Assembly (NCBI GenBank): GCA_020638855.1
Contig: JACKHT010000001.1
Coordinates: 558,001-622,000 of the forward strand
Reading direction: 5' to 3'
Source of the DNA: Planctomycetota bacterium
Lineage (GTDB): Bacteria > Planctomycetota > UBA1135 > GCA-002686595
Length of the DNA stretch: 64,000 bases
The position numbers were made by a program, and so were the translations under genes. This document shows, piece by piece, positions 47,043 through 57,060 of the stretch (within the stretch, counting starts at the first letter, position 1; each line of letters opens with the position of its first letter). Under the pieces are notes generated by a model, which saw only the letters and a list, made by a program, of their open reading frames with translations, was not told the DNA's origin and made no database searches.

Positions 47043-50000
47043 CTAGGCCCGCCTCAGCCATTGCTGCGCAATGCTGGTGAGGTCGGGTTGGTCCCCGGCG
47101 GGGGTTTGACCGAAGTAGTAGCGTTCGATGCGTTGCACGGTGGCTTCGAGTTCGCGGCGTTGGGGTTCGGCTAGGTGTGGGGCGGATTGGACGCGGCGCA
47201 GGAGGCTGATCACGTTGAAGGGGGTCAGGTCCGTGGGTAGCATCAGAGTTTCAGACTGGGTGGGTTCCGGGGCTCTGGAAATGGAGCGCATCAGGACCCA
47301 CAGGAAGGCTGCCAGGAGCGCTCCGATCGGTAGCCAATACCAGCGGCTGGCTTGCTGGCTCGCGTATTTGGCGAGCAGGTTTACGTCAACTCCGGCAGTG
47401 ACCAGGTCGGCGTCGTCGTAGCGTTGGTAGACCACCTGGGTCGCGTCGTCCTTGGGGACGGCGAAGCGGAATTGGGTGGGTTTGGCCACGCCTTCCTTGG
47501 CGCGCATCTGGACGTTCCAGAGGCGTTCGGTGACCACCGATTCTTCGTCGTCGCTGAAGCGAGCGACCGAGGCGCCCGGATCGTCGGTGCTGACGACTTC
47601 GAAGTCGCCCGGCACGAGGTCGGCGATTTGGTCGAGGGCGGGGACCAAGCCTTCGGCTTGGGCTTTGATTTCGAGCCCTAGCACCCCTTCCGCGGCCCGG
47701 CGCTCGTCGAGCACTTGGGTCAGCTGCAGGTTCGCGTAGGGGCGGACGGCATCGCCGCGCGAGGCGTCGATCGTGACAACCGGCGAAGCAATCGGCAGGA
47801 TCACGTACCCGCTGATATCGTTGAAATCCAAGTCGATCTTGAGCGGCGGGATGCGATCGACTTCGGGGCCCTTGGCCTTGAGCAGGATGTACGCGTAGGG
47901 CGTGCGACGCCAGCCGTACTCGTTGGTGGCTTTCGAGGTGGCTTCTTCCTTGTTGAAGGTCACCGACAACACGTCGAATTGCTCAGAAAGCACCGTGCGC
48001 GCGGCTTCTTCGAACTTGTCGCGGTAGTTCTCCTGGGGCCGGCCGTAGTTGTAGTAGGCATTGACCTGGTTGGCTTGGTTTTGGAGGTACTTCTGGAAAC
48101 CGCCGCTCTCGCGCTCGATCTCCTTGGTATAGCGCAGTTCGACTTTGACCCCGAAAGGTTCGGTGCCCACGTCGCCATCGCCGTCAACCGTGGCCGCGAG
48201 CTCGATCTCGGTCACCAGGTCCGCGTAGTAGTCGTATACCTTGCGGGCCGCGCTGGCTTGGGGGTGCTCTCCCACGATGTCGAAGCCGGCTTCCAGGTAG
48301 CGGGTCTTGACCGACGGGTTCACCTCGCCCAACTGCTTGAACAACGAGTTGGCGAACATGCCCATCTGGACTTCGGCCGCTTCGCCCGGAATGGATTCGA
48401 GCACGTCGCGGATCTTGGGGATCTCACCCGAGGCCAAGATCGTGTTTTGGTCGATCGCGTCGATGTCCGTGGCTCCCAACGCCGCATAGAACCAAGCCGT
48501 GAAGGCGTCGTTCGAATACTCGTCCTGGCGCAGATCCTCGATCCCGGCCGCGTAGTTGGCGGCGGCCTGCTGGAACAACGCCAGCGCCTGTTGGCGGTTG
48601 CCGGAGAAGTCCGAGGCCTTTTGGATCTCGTTCTTGTAGTTGTTCAAGTCGTGCATCATGGCCGCCCGGGCCACTTGCAAACGCCAGTCGTCGGGGTGCG
48701 CCTCAAGCGCGCGGCCGAGCATCTCCTGGGCCATGGCGTAGCCCTTCTGTACCTCGGCCTCGATGTCCTTCTTCTTGCGGTTGGTTTTGGCGTTGGCCTG
48801 GACGTCGGCGCGGCGCCAGAGTCCGGCTAGGTTGGCGCGCATGGTCTGGGCCATGCTGGCCAGGGTCTTGGGATCGAGTTCTTCGAGCGACCCGAAGACC
48901 TCCTCCATGGTCTCGATGCGGTAGACCTCGGCGTAGCTGTGGCTCGCGGTGAACGCACGCATCAGAAGGTCCGAGTCCAGCTTGATCCCCGGCACGCTCT
49001 TAAGCTTGCCCACCCATTCGGCCAGGTCGCGCAGATTGCGCTCCTGCTTGCTGCGTGTCAGCGGGATCCCGCTCGCCCGATTGTTGTACCCAAACGAGTA
49101 GCTGTAATAGTCCATCCGATTGCGGTCGGCGTTCGGGTCGTTGTTGCGAATCCAAACGTTCAGGAATTCCGCCGCCAACTCGTTGGCCTTGCGCGGGTTG
49201 GGTCCCACGAGTTGTTCGATGTAGGGGAAGGCCTTCTTCTCTTCGTTGACCTTAAGGAACAGCTCGGCGATGGTCGTGTCGTACACCGGTCGGACGCTAT
49301 CGCTCAGCAGCTCGCGCCAACGCCCATCGGGTCGGATATCGAGCAGCTCGCCTGGCGCCAAAGGCTGAACCGGGTTGCTGCGGTAGCCGCGGCTGTACGA
49401 AGTCCAGTACACGTTGCCGTACGAATCCCTACGGACAGTCGGTCCGCTCTCGTCGGACTCGGAGAACTCGTAGGAGTGTTGGGCTTCGCGCAGCCAGCAA
49501 TCGGCCAAGAGGCCTAGGGTCTCAGTCCACTCCCCCGCGCGCTCGGGTGCCTTCTCCAACAGGGCGTCGACCGCCGTGCGCATCAATTTCATCGCCGCTA
49601 GGCGCCGATCGGGATCGTAGCTAGCCTCAACCATGCCGGTCGAGACATCGCGTCCGATGGTGGCCAGCACTTCCATGCCCCGCTCGGGGCGGCTGGTGAA
49701 GGTCTCCATCAACCACTCGTCGCCGTTGCCGTCTTGCAGGCGGGGAGCCAGATTGACCGCACGCTTGAGTGCTTCGGTTTTTTGGTCGTCCTCGATCTTG
49801 CCGGGTGCGAGGGCCGCCATGGTGGCCTCCCACGCCTCCTCGAGTAGCTTGGGCTGCTTCTGGCGGTCCGAAACCATTTCCAGGTGCCGCGCCAATAGGT
49901 TCAATCCCTCGCGGTCGTCCTCGGTGATGGCCTCCCCGAGGCTGGGCAAGAACTCGCCCATTTCTTCGTTGAGGCCTTGACCCGTGAGCAAGAGGGCCGC

Positions 50001-50948
50001 TTGGCGACGCGTCAAGCGACGCTCGTCCTCCGACCGGCCGACCTCTTGGCGCAAACGCTCGAGCCATTCCTCCAGGCCATTGCCCTGGTCCAAGCACAAG
50101 CGCAGCAAAGGATTGACGAGGTCGTAGTCGCTCTTTTTGAATTCTTTGGGGGCGATCTCGATCAAGTCGAGGATGTCGTCGAACCCAAAGGTGTTCTTCT
50201 CCCAGAACTGCTGCAGGTTGCCATTGGGTTGCGGCGGCGACTGCGCCAGCCGGCGCATCATGTTTTCGTACAGAGGCCGCTCCATGTCCGGGCCGAAGGT
50301 CTGGAACAGGGCCTGAACTTCGTGCCAGCGCCCCAGGGTCACCATGCGCTGGTAGAGCTCCACATCGCGCTCGAGGCGCTTGCCCTGGATCTCGGCAGTC
50401 TTCTGGTCGAATTCCTGCTTGGCCTTGGCGAGGTCCTTGACCGCCTGCGCGTGGGATTTGGTCGCCTCCTCAAACGCGGGGCCCATGAGCAGCACTTGAA
50501 CCTGGTACCCGGGCAGGGTGGCTGGGAAGGCCCGCAAACCGCGCAAGAGCGCCGCAGGAGCAACGGGGGCGGTCAACGACCCGGGCTTGGGCGGTTCCTC
50601 GGGCAAGGCCAACTCGGGGTCCTGGTCGGAGGGCAGCGGCTCGGGCTTCGACCAGATTTCCAGCCGCTTCGAGGCGCGACGATCCAAGGGCGTCTGCTGG
50701 AAACGCTGCAGTTTGGCAGGATCGACCTTGGGAGCCTCTCCCTCCGATTCCCCCGGCTCCCCAGGCCCTCCCTCCATCGCCACGCCTTCGAACACCTCGC
50801 CATCGATCTCTTGAAAATCGATGAGCTGGACGGGAACCGAACTACCCGAGGAAAGGCTGATGGTTCGAACCACCTTGGTCTGGGCGGCGCTGGGGCCGGC
50901 CAAGAGGGTCAAGGGCAACAAGAACGAGAGAGAGCCGCGCTTCGACAT
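47043..50948 (-). CDS. Giant secreted TPR-like protein, last gene of the Bat operon
   Basis: This 1301-aa protein starts at 50948 (MSKRGSLSFLLPLTLLAGP), giving a signal peptide; an ATG 13 codons earlier is possible but less signal-like. After an acidic Pro/Glu-rich N-terminal section (about 30-110) comes a long alpha-helical repeat region (about 120-880, TPR/HEAT-like, e.g. ALALFQQAAANYAAGIEDL). A beta-rich region follows (about 890-1195), then a transmembrane helix (about 1222-1240) and a short basic cytoplasmic tail. It has no known family. It lies after the Bat genes, where BatC/BatE-type TPR proteins are usually much smaller. Confidence 0.8.
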   Translation of the reverse strand: MSKRGSLSFLLPLTLLAGPSAAQTKVVRTISLSSGSSVPVQLIDFQEIDGEVFEGVAMEGGPGEPGESEGEAPKVDPAKLQRFQQTPLDRRASKRLEIWSKPEPLPSDQDPELALPEEPPKPGSLTAPVAPAALLRGLRAFPATLPGYQVQVLLMGPAFEEATKSHAQAVKDLAKAKQEFDQKTAEIQGKRLERDVELYQRMVTLGRWHEVQALFQTFGPDMERPLYENMMRRLAQSPPQPNGNLQQFWEKNTFGFDDILDLIEIAPKEFKKSDYDLVNPLLRLCLDQGNGLEEWLERLRQEVGRSEDERRLTRRQAALLLTGQGLNEEMGEFLPSLGEAITEDDREGLNLLARHLEMVSDRQKQPKLLEEAWEATMAALAPGKIEDDQKTEALKRAVNLAPRLQDGNGDEWLMETFTSRPERGMEVLATIGRDVSTGMVEASYDPDRRLAAMKLMRTAVDALLEKAPERAGEWTETLGLLADCWLREAQHSYEFSESDESGPTVRRDSYGNVYWTSYSRGYRSNPVQPLAPGELLDIRPDGRWRELLSDSVRPVYDTTIAELFLKVNEEKKAFPYIEQLVGPNPRKANELAAEFLNVWIRNNDPNADRNRMDYYSYSFGYNNRASGIPLTRSKQERNLRDLAEWVGKLKSVPGIKLDSDLLMRAFTASHSYAEVYRIETMEEVFGSLEELDPKTLASMAQTMRANLAGLWRRADVQANAKTNRKKKDIEAEVQKGYAMAQEMLGRALEAHPDDWRLQVARAAMMHDLNNYKNEIQKASDFSGNRQQALALFQQAAANYAAGIEDLRQDEYSNDAFTAWFYAALGATDIDAIDQNTILASGEIPKIRDVLESIPGEAAEVQMGMFANSLFKQLGEVNPSVKTRYLEAGFDIVGEHPQASAARKVYDYYADLVTEIELAATVDGDGDVGTEPFGVKVELRYTKEIERESGGFQKYLQNQANQVNAYYNYGRPQENYRDKFEEAARTVLSEQFDVLSVTFNKEEATSKATNEYGWRRTPYAYILLKAKGPEVDRIPPLKIDLDFNDISGYVILPIASPVVTIDASRGDAVRPYANLQLTQVLDERRAAEGVLGLEIKAQAEGLVPALDQIADLVPGDFEVVSTDDPGASVARFSDDEESVVTERLWNVQMRAKEGVAKPTQFRFAVPKDDATQVVYQRYDDADLVTAGVDVNLLAKYASQQASRWYWLPIGALLAAFLWVLMRSISRAPEPTQSETLMLPTDLTPFNVISLLRRVQSAPHLAEPQRRELEATVQRIERYYFGQTPAGDQPDLTSIAQQWLRRA

Positions 50949-51335
50949 GATGAGTGGTTCTAGTAGGTGTGCGAAGAAGAGTTGCATGGGCTGGGTCGGA
51001 CGAATCCAATGCGCAGATTCCTTCCCAAAACGTCAAGCGCCTCAAAACACTTGGCGCAAAAGCGCCGGGGACGTGGGCTCGAGCTTGCCCAACGCTCCCC
51101 GGCTACTTGGAGAGAGCCGCCACGAAAGGGATCTTCCGAATGGGCTCATTCGATCGTGCTCAGTCGAAGGTTGCCGGCCCCGTACTGGGCACAGCAACGC
51201 TTGCGATCAGGAGCCCCCTCCGTCAGGCGGGGCACCACTGCTGGCTCCACGCGCATCCTGGGGTTTCGGTCCATTTCCTTGTTTGTTGCCCCGACCGGGG
51301 CGTTTTCCGGAACCGTTTCATGTTCCGGCGCCGTT
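50949..51335. other. 387-bp gap inside the Bat operon
   Basis: No gene or clear terminator on the minus strand. A promoter for the giant protein may lie here. Confidence 0.4.
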
Positions 51336-51929
51336 TCATTGGTTGGGCAGGGGGAGGCCCTGCAAGTCCTGCAGGTCCAGCCGCGCCAACCGAACGGTGG
51401 ACTCGAGGTCCTCGCGACTGGCGAGCGCCAACGCATCGTCCCCGACTTGGTCGGCCTGCTCCGCCAACAGGCGGTACATCTGGCGCGAGATCTCGATCTG
51501 CGGCTCCCAGTCCTCGCGGGTGTAGCCCTCGAGTCGCATCAGGTAGGTGATGTAGTACTGGGCGTTGGCGTAGGAGCGACGCGCTTCGGCCAACAGCTCG
51601 GGGCTGGCCGTTTCGTCTTCGCTCAGTTCCTTGACCAACTCGGATAGCTCGCGCTGCGCAGTGGGGAGTTGCTTGTGCTCCATGCGCAGCTTGGCGAGTT
51701 CCAAGCGGATGCGACGCGCTTCTTGCACGCGATCGGCGGGGAGTTCTTTGAGGGCCAACTCGTAGCCTTGGACGGCGGCGTCGTGGTTGCCACCCTGGAG
51801 TTCTTGGGCGGCGTCGGCGAGGGCCGCGTCCACCCGATCGAGCCTGAGGCGTTCCTGCCCCGGCCCTTGATGGTAGGCCCACCCGGCAACGGGTAAGCAC
51901 AACCAAGCTGCCAATAGGATTTTCTTCAT
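51336..51929 (-). CDS. Secreted TPR-like protein of the Bat operon
   Basis: This 197-aa protein has a signal peptide (MKKILLAAWLCLPVAGWA, cleavage near WAYHQ). The mature part is helical (about 40-190: EARRIRLELAKLRMEHKQL, RRSYANAQYYITYLMRLEGY) in TPR-like repeats. Similar small TPR proteins (BatC/BatE style) accompany VWA proteins of the MoxR/Bat system in the periplasm. It is 103 nt downstream of the BatB stop, so it is probably on the same transcript. Confidence 0.75.
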   Translation of the reverse strand: MKKILLAAWLCLPVAGWAYHQGPGQERLRLDRVDAALADAAQELQGGNHDAAVQGYELALKELPADRVQEARRIRLELAKLRMEHKQLPTAQRELSELVKELSEDETASPELLAEARRSYANAQYYITYLMRLEGYTREDWEPQIEISRQMYRLLAEQADQVGDDALALASREDLESTVRLARLDLQDLQGLPLPNQ

Positions 51930-52032
51930 GGGAATGATTCGGTGGATGCAGGGGCTCCCACCTAGGTTTTTAGGCCCAGGCTATCATGGTAAGGCCTTGT
52001 GCGATTTTGCGGGGCAAGGATTTTGTACGGGT

Positions 52033-53034
52033 TCAGGCGGTCCTGCGGTTGGGATCGAGCTGGGGCACGCCCTGGCGCTTCCCAGGCAGGTGTCGGGTTC
52101 CCAATAGGTGCAATAGGAGCGGAATCAGGGCCAAAAGCGCCGCCCCCAAAAAACTCGCAAGCAGCGCGTATTCGCGCTGGGTCCAGTGGTCGGTGGGCCC
52201 CAGGCTGCCTCCCGACGTGATGTCCTTCAGCACGGTGGAAGCGACTTGGCGCTGGTTGCCGTCGTGGTAGGTGCCGTTCAAGCGCACGGCCATCTGGCGC
52301 AGCGCGGACACATCCTGGCGCGATTGCCGGCCATCGATGAAGCTGCCGGTGACCGGGTCGCCCACGCCTACGACCAAGGCTCCCGCAAACGAAATCGGCA
52401 GCTTGGGCATGCCGGTGGGCGGTAGGGTGTCCCCATCGCTCAGCACGATCAGGGTGGTGCTGTCCTTCTTCCAATCCTTGGCGATTCTCGCGGCTTCCTC
52501 CAAGCCGTCGAACAGCCGCGTTTCCCCGCGCCGGAAGGCGTGGTGCATGGGCAAATCACCGAGCACGTTTTGCAACACCTCCGCATCGGTCGTATCGATC
52601 ACCACCGGCATCGCGCCGCTGTAGGTGGCTACCACCGAAACCTTGTAGTTCCCGATCGCTACTCGGCTGAAGATCGAATTGAGCACGTCACGGCCGCGGT
52701 GCAGCCGGCTTTGCTTGCCGTCGGGACCCGCATCCACAAGCCGCATCGAGGGGGACACATCGAGCACCAAGACCAAGTGGCGGTACTCATCGGTCGGCTT
52801 GGCCTTTTGGCCGTGCAACTTGGGCGCAACACCGTACAGCAACGTGAGCAGCCCCCAAGCTGCGGCGCCGGCTGCGGCGGCGCGCAACCAAGGAACCGCC
52901 ATGGTCCAGGCTTCGGGCCGCTGGCGAGCGCCAAACAACAACCAGCCCATGCGGCGCAAGCGCGTAAGGTGCAACCACTCCCCCAGCAGCGCCAACAAGG
53001 CAACGCCAAGCGCGATCCAGATCGGCGCTACCAT
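52033..53034 (-). CDS. BatB-like VWA membrane protein
   Basis: This 333-aa protein starts at 53034 and has two N-terminal hydrophobic segments (MVAPIWIALGVALLALLG and the region about 48-68), a von Willebrand A domain with MIDAS motif DVSPSM, the TRLFDG threonine motif and IVLSDGD, and one C-terminal transmembrane helix (about 292-315). Aerotolerance-type BatB proteins have this layout. It overlaps the BatA-like gene by 7 nt. Its partner ATPase is the MoxR at 55774-56778. Confidence 0.88.
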   Translation of the reverse strand: MVAPIWIALGVALLALLGEWLHLTRLRRMGWLLFGARQRPEAWTMAVPWLRAAAAGAAAWGLLTLLYGVAPKLHGQKAKPTDEYRHLVLVLDVSPSMRLVDAGPDGKQSRLHRGRDVLNSIFSRVAIGNYKVSVVATYSGAMPVVIDTTDAEVLQNVLGDLPMHHAFRRGETRLFDGLEEAARIAKDWKKDSTTLIVLSDGDTLPPTGMPKLPISFAGALVVGVGDPVTGSFIDGRQSRQDVSALRQMAVRLNGTYHDGNQRQVASTVLKDITSGGSLGPTDHWTQREYALLASFLGAALLALIPLLLHLLGTRHLPGKRQGVPQLDPNRRTA

Positions 53035-53948
53035 GGGGTGTACCTCAGGAAGAACTGCAACAGGACGTGCAAGCCCAGCAAGATGGCACCCGCCAGGCAC
53101 CACGGCTGGAAGTGGTCGATGTGTTCCGCCGCAACCTTCTCCAGTTCGGCCACCTGCATTTCGTCGATGCGCCGGAACACGGTCTCCAAAGCCCCAGGGT
53201 CCCCCGCCGCGAAGAATTCGCCACCGGTTGCCGAAGCGATATTCACCACTTCGCCGGGCACATCGCCATCCGCCACGAACACGCCATAGAGCACGATGCC
53301 ACTTTCCCGCAGCAAACGACCGATCTCCTCGTCCTGCCCGTTGCCCAGGTCGCTCGAGTACCCGTCCGAGATGAGGATGATCATGCGATCGCCCTCCTCG
53401 CGCGAAACGAGCACATCACGGCAGGCCTTCAGCGCCTTGCCGATCGAAGTACCCCCGAACCAGGAGGGCAAATTGCCCAACTTGGGATCCATGAAGGGCG
53501 GGGCACAACGGAACGCGGACACATCCGAGGTAAGCGGCACCCAGTGCAACACGTTGTTGCCGAAGAAGGTCAACGCAAAGGCATCCCCCGTGCGGAAATC
53601 GAGGAACCCGTTGATCGCGCGCATGGCCGCGTCGTAGCGCGTGCCCTCGCCGAACTCGGCGGTCATCGAACCCGAAACGTCGACGCAGAACTGAATGTTG
53701 GTGAGCGATCGTTTGGTCTTGGGCGCGTCCAGCTTTTGGGGGCCCGCCAGCAGCACCACGGCCACCGCGAGACTGAGCGGGGGGATCGACTCGGCCAGGT
53801 GCAAGAGGATGCGCAGACCGGTCCCCCGCGGAGGGGCCGTTTCGTCCATGGGCAACGCCACACGGCTCCCCTTGCGCATCCAAGCGTACGCCAAAAGAGC
53901 GGCCGGGATCACCAAAGCCAACAAATACTCGGGATGCCCGAACGACAT
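53028..53948 (-). CDS. BatA-like VWA membrane protein
   Basis: This 306-aa protein has hydrophobic segments at about 9-24 and 45-68, a VWA domain with the MIDAS motif DVSGSM (about 90-95), threonine FGGTSIGKAL and the strand MIILISDGYSSD, and a C-terminal helix (about 280-298). It is the typical BatA partner of BatB. Its start overlaps the preceding BatD-like stop by 1 nt (TGATG), and its own stop overlaps the BatB start. Confidence 0.9.
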   Translation of the reverse strand: MSFGHPEYLLALVIPAALLAYAWMRKGSRVALPMDETAPPRGTGLRILLHLAESIPPLSLAVAVVLLAGPQKLDAPKTKRSLTNIQFCVDVSGSMTAEFGEGTRYDAAMRAINGFLDFRTGDAFALTFFGNNVLHWVPLTSDVSAFRCAPPFMDPKLGNLPSWFGGTSIGKALKACRDVLVSREEGDRMIILISDGYSSDLGNGQDEEIGRLLRESGIVLYGVFVADGDVPGEVVNIASATGGEFFAAGDPGALETVFRRIDEMQVAELEKVAAEHIDHFQPWCLAGAILLGLHVLLQFFLRYTPW

Positions 53949-54853
53949 CAGGCGCCTTCCCCCGCCAACGTTTCGCCCAACATGGGAGCGTAGTTTTCGG
54001 GCGCGTGGAGGTACGGCTCAAGGAGCTTGGCCACATCCACGCTGCCCGATCCAGCACCCGGGCTGTGCAACCAGACCTCGAGTTGCCGAAGCAAAGGGCC
54101 CGCTTCGGGGTCTTCGTGGAGCTGGGCCAGGGCCACCGGCATGCGCAGCCCGTGCAGCCCGCGGCGCTCGCGCCAATAGGCGAACAACAGGCGCTCGAGG
54201 CTTGCGCGTTCAGCATCATCGAGTTCGCCCCGCTGCGCGCGCTCAACCAGCGGAGTCAGCTTCTGGGCCAAGGTGGTGGCCTCCTTCGCTCCCCGTTGCG
54301 CCGCTTGCTGCCGATTCCGATGACCCAGGTAGAAGATCAAGAACAACCCCAGCACCCAAAGGATTCCCGCCAGCACCATTTGATCGCGGTACCCGCCAAG
54401 TCGACCGGGGCGTTCGGCGACTACCTTGTTGGGTTCCATCCGCCCCATCGGCAACACCGCCGTAGCAACCACGGTCAGACTCGGCACATTGCCCATCGAA
54501 CTATGGTCAACGCGTTCGAGGTAGTCCCGCAGGTCGTGGCTTCCCGGAACGTACGGCGTGAATTCGAATTCGTACAGAAATCCATCGCCCTGGGGTTCGG
54601 CATCGACCACGCGCAGCAGAGCATCTGCCTTGCCGGGATCGTGGACCTCCACGGCCTGTAGCAAAGTCCCGGGCAGCGGCACACCCGGCAAACGCACGCG
54701 CATCCCCACCGTGGTCTGCGCCAACGATGGGCGGGTCGTATCCGCCGTCTGGGCCGTGGCCGTTGGCACCGGCTGGGGCACAACCGGCTGGGGCACAACC
54801 GGCTGCGACACGAAGGACGGGACCACGAGGATCCAACTCATAAGCCAACCCAT
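53948..54853 (-). CDS. BatD-like membrane protein with signal peptide
   Basis: This 301-aa protein begins with a signal-like segment, then a Pro/Gln/Val repeat (QPVVPQPVVPQP, an 18-bp DNA repeat) and an extracytoplasmic beta domain (about 45-150: VGMRVRLPGVPLPGTLLQ, DGFLYEFEFTPYVPGSHDL). One transmembrane helix (about 162-180) precedes a cytoplasmic helical tail of about 115 residues. It resembles BatD/DUF4381-type members of Bat operons in layout, not in clear sequence. It overlaps neighbours by 1 nt on both sides. Confidence 0.7.
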   Translation of the reverse strand: MGWLMSWILVVPSFVSQPVVPQPVVPQPVPTATAQTADTTRPSLAQTTVGMRVRLPGVPLPGTLLQAVEVHDPGKADALLRVVDAEPQGDGFLYEFEFTPYVPGSHDLRDYLERVDHSSMGNVPSLTVVATAVLPMGRMEPNKVVAERPGRLGGYRDQMVLAGILWVLGLFLIFYLGHRNRQQAAQRGAKEATTLAQKLTPLVERAQRGELDDAERASLERLLFAYWRERRGLHGLRMPVALAQLHEDPEAGPLLRQLEVWLHSPGAGSGSVDVAKLLEPYLHAPENYAPMLGETLAGEGA

Positions 54854-55770
54854 CAGCGACCCCCTCCGGTCAACAAGCCTCGCGAAGCAAAGAAATGGCG
54901 CACCTTCTGGGCCACGGGCTGATCGGTGCGCAGCAGCAGGTGGTCGACGCCAGCTCGGCGCAAGGCCTGCTGGGCCTTAAGCGGATCGGTCCAGGTGCGA
55001 CGGCCATGGGTGGTGAACGTCTCGCCGGTTTCAGCCTCTTGAGCGCGCAAGAAGCCGCTGCCGGGGAAGCCCAATTCGGCGGGGTCTTGCACCTGGATCG
55101 CCACCACTTCGTGGGTCTGACCGAGCAGCTTGAGCGCCGAGATCGCAGCGGACTCGTGCAAGTCACTGAGCACGATCACCAACGCGCGGCTCTTCAGGCT
55201 GGTGTGCAACTCGGTCACCTTTCGCGCGAGCGAAGTCCCCTCGTCGTAGCGAAACTGACGCAGTTTGATCATCCATTGCAGGACTTGGTCCTTGGAAAGG
55301 CTGGGCTGCACGCGCAGCTCGCGCTCGCCCGTTCCCAAAAGCCCGACGGGGCTCACCCGGTCCAAGCATGCCAGGGCTAGGCCCCCGGCCACAAACGTGG
55401 CCAGGGCGTACTTGCTCAAGGCGGTCGAGTGGATCATCATCGATGCCGAGGTATCGAGTAGGATCCAGGCCGGCATGCATTTGGGCGCTTCGAACTCCTT
55501 GATGTGCACCGTCCCGGTGCGCGCGGTCACGCGCCAATCGATCGACCGCACCGGATCTCCCGGAGCGTAGGGTCGCGACTGCACGTACTCGACGCCCGAG
55601 CCCAAGAAGCGCGAACGGTCGGTGCCGTAGCTGAGTGTGTCCGCCAGCTTGCGGATGGCGAGCAGGTAGCGGCGCGTGTTGAGCGGTTCGACCGGCTCCA
55701 GCATCCCCACCATGGGGTCTTTCTGGGGCCGGGGTGCGCCGCTACGCGGGTCTCCGGGATGGGCGGCCAT
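54853..55770 (-). CDS. DUF58-family protein
   Basis: This 305-aa cytoplasmic protein has the DUF58 signature YAPGDPVRSIDWRVTARTG (about 68-86), followed by LLDTSASM (MIDAS-like DxSxS) and IVLSDLHE, a VWA-like fold. DUF58 proteins accompany MoxR and Bat VWA proteins and are thought to act as chaperoned partners. It starts 3 nt after the MoxR stop and overlaps the BatD-like start by 1 nt. Confidence 0.93.
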   Translation of the reverse strand: MAAHPGDPRSGAPRPQKDPMVGMLEPVEPLNTRRYLLAIRKLADTLSYGTDRSRFLGSGVEYVQSRPYAPGDPVRSIDWRVTARTGTVHIKEFEAPKCMPAWILLDTSASMMIHSTALSKYALATFVAGGLALACLDRVSPVGLLGTGERELRVQPSLSKDQVLQWMIKLRQFRYDEGTSLARKVTELHTSLKSRALVIVLSDLHESAAISALKLLGQTHEVVAIQVQDPAELGFPGSGFLRAQEAETGETFTTHGRRTWTDPLKAQQALRRAGVDHLLLRTDQPVAQKVRHFFASRGLLTGGGR

Positions 55771-55773
55771 GGA

Positions 55774-56778
55774 TCAGGCACCCACGTCTTCGCCGAGGAT
55801 TTCCTGCAACACTTGGCTGGCCTGACGGCCTTCCGCCAAGGCTTCGTAGGTGGGGCGGATGCGGTGCAGGATCACGTCCTCGGCCAGGGCGAAGAGGTCG
55901 CCAGGCACGACGTAATCGCGCCCATGGATGAGGGCGCGAGCGCGTGAGGCCTTGATCAAGGCAATCCCTGCGCGGGGTGATGCACCCAATTCCAAGTCGG
56001 GGTGGCGCCGGGTCCTGTCGACGATCTGCACCACGTGCTCGAGGAAAGTCTCCGAAACAAAGACCTCATTGACGTCCTCCATGGCGCGCGCGATCTCTTC
56101 CTTTCCCCCCACCGGCTCACCGCCGAGCATGTCGAATTCGGTTTTGACCACCGAGCCGCCATCCGCGTCGCGGCGCACAGTCAGCTTCGAGTTGCGCCGC
56201 AAGACCTCTTTCTCGTCTTCGAGCGACGGGTAGTCCAGTCGGTGCAACAGCATGAAACGGTCGAGTTGGGCCTCGGGCAATTCAAAGGTGCCCGCCTGCT
56301 CGACCGGGTTTTGGGTGGCGATCACCAGGAAGGGCGCGGGGAGTTTGTAGGTCTCGTTGCCGATGGTCACCTTGCGTTCCTGCATCGCCTCGAGCAGCGC
56401 GCTCTGCACCTTGGGCGCGGCGCGGTTGATCTCGTCCGCTAGGAGCAAGTTGGTGAAGATCGGCCCCCGGTGGGTGCGGAAATCCTGGGTGCGTTGGTCG
56501 AGGATCTCCGAGCCCAGAATGTCCGAGGGCAACAGGTCGATCGTGAACTGGATGCGCGAGAAGTCGAGGCTGACGGTCTTGGAAACCGCCGCCACGAGCA
56601 GCGTCTTGGCCAACCCGGGCACCCCCTGCAAGAGCAGGTGGCCTCCGGTCAAGAGCGCGATGAGCAGGCGCTCGACCACCACATCCTGCCCCACGACAAC
56701 CTGCCCGACCCGTTGTCGGATGGCATCGAGGAAGGCGGTGGTTTCCGTGAATTTCGGGGCGGGAGAGAGATCGACCAT
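55774..56778 (-). CDS. MoxR-family AAA+ ATPase
   Basis: This 334-aa AAA+ protein has Walker A GVPGLAKT (52-59, Lys58), Walker B/sensor LLLADEINRAAPKVQSALLEAM, the MoxR arginine-finger-like QLDRFML motif and a C-terminal lid (about 250-330: SPRAGIALIKASRARALIHGR). MoxR proteins act as chaperone-like ATPases for VWA/DUF58 partners. It is the first gene of a leftward operon of seven genes. A TAGACT box at 56844-56839 is a possible -10 with a leader of about 55 nt; no -35 was identified. Confidence 0.95.
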   Translation of the reverse strand: MVDLSPAPKFTETTAFLDAIRQRVGQVVVGQDVVVERLLIALLTGGHLLLQGVPGLAKTLLVAAVSKTVSLDFSRIQFTIDLLPSDILGSEILDQRTQDFRTHRGPIFTNLLLADEINRAAPKVQSALLEAMQERKVTIGNETYKLPAPFLVIATQNPVEQAGTFELPEAQLDRFMLLHRLDYPSLEDEKEVLRRNSKLTVRRDADGGSVVKTEFDMLGGEPVGGKEEIARAMEDVNEVFVSETFLEHVVQIVDRTRRHPDLELGASPRAGIALIKASRARALIHGRDYVVPGDLFALAEDVILHRIRPTYEALAEGRQASQVLQEILGEDVGA

Positions 56779-57048
56779 GGAGCGAATAGGAATTCTGGAA
56801 GGAAACGGAATGGACCGCGCGCGTCTTGGTGAAGCTGCAGTCTACCTTAGCAAGTGGGAGATCGAGCCCCGTGAGAGCCGGAGGCGCCCCCCACGCTCGT
56901 GAGCGGGAATGGGGCCGCGGGCTCTCATAGCGGGGCAAGGGGGCTGGGTAACCCAAGCCGTGGCAGAGAGCCGGCACGACCCACGGTGTCCGGCGAACTT
57001 CCCCAAAAACGCGATTTGCTGGGCTAGCAAGTCCCCGATCGCTGGGCC

Positions 57049-57054
57049 TACACT
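57049..57054 (+). promoter_or_regulatory. Leaderless -10 box of selO
   Basis: TACACT is followed by exactly 6 nt (CGTTGC) and then the ATG at 57061. No ribosome binding site is present and no clear -35 was found at the right distance. Confidence 0.45.
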
Positions 57055-57060
57055 CGTTGC

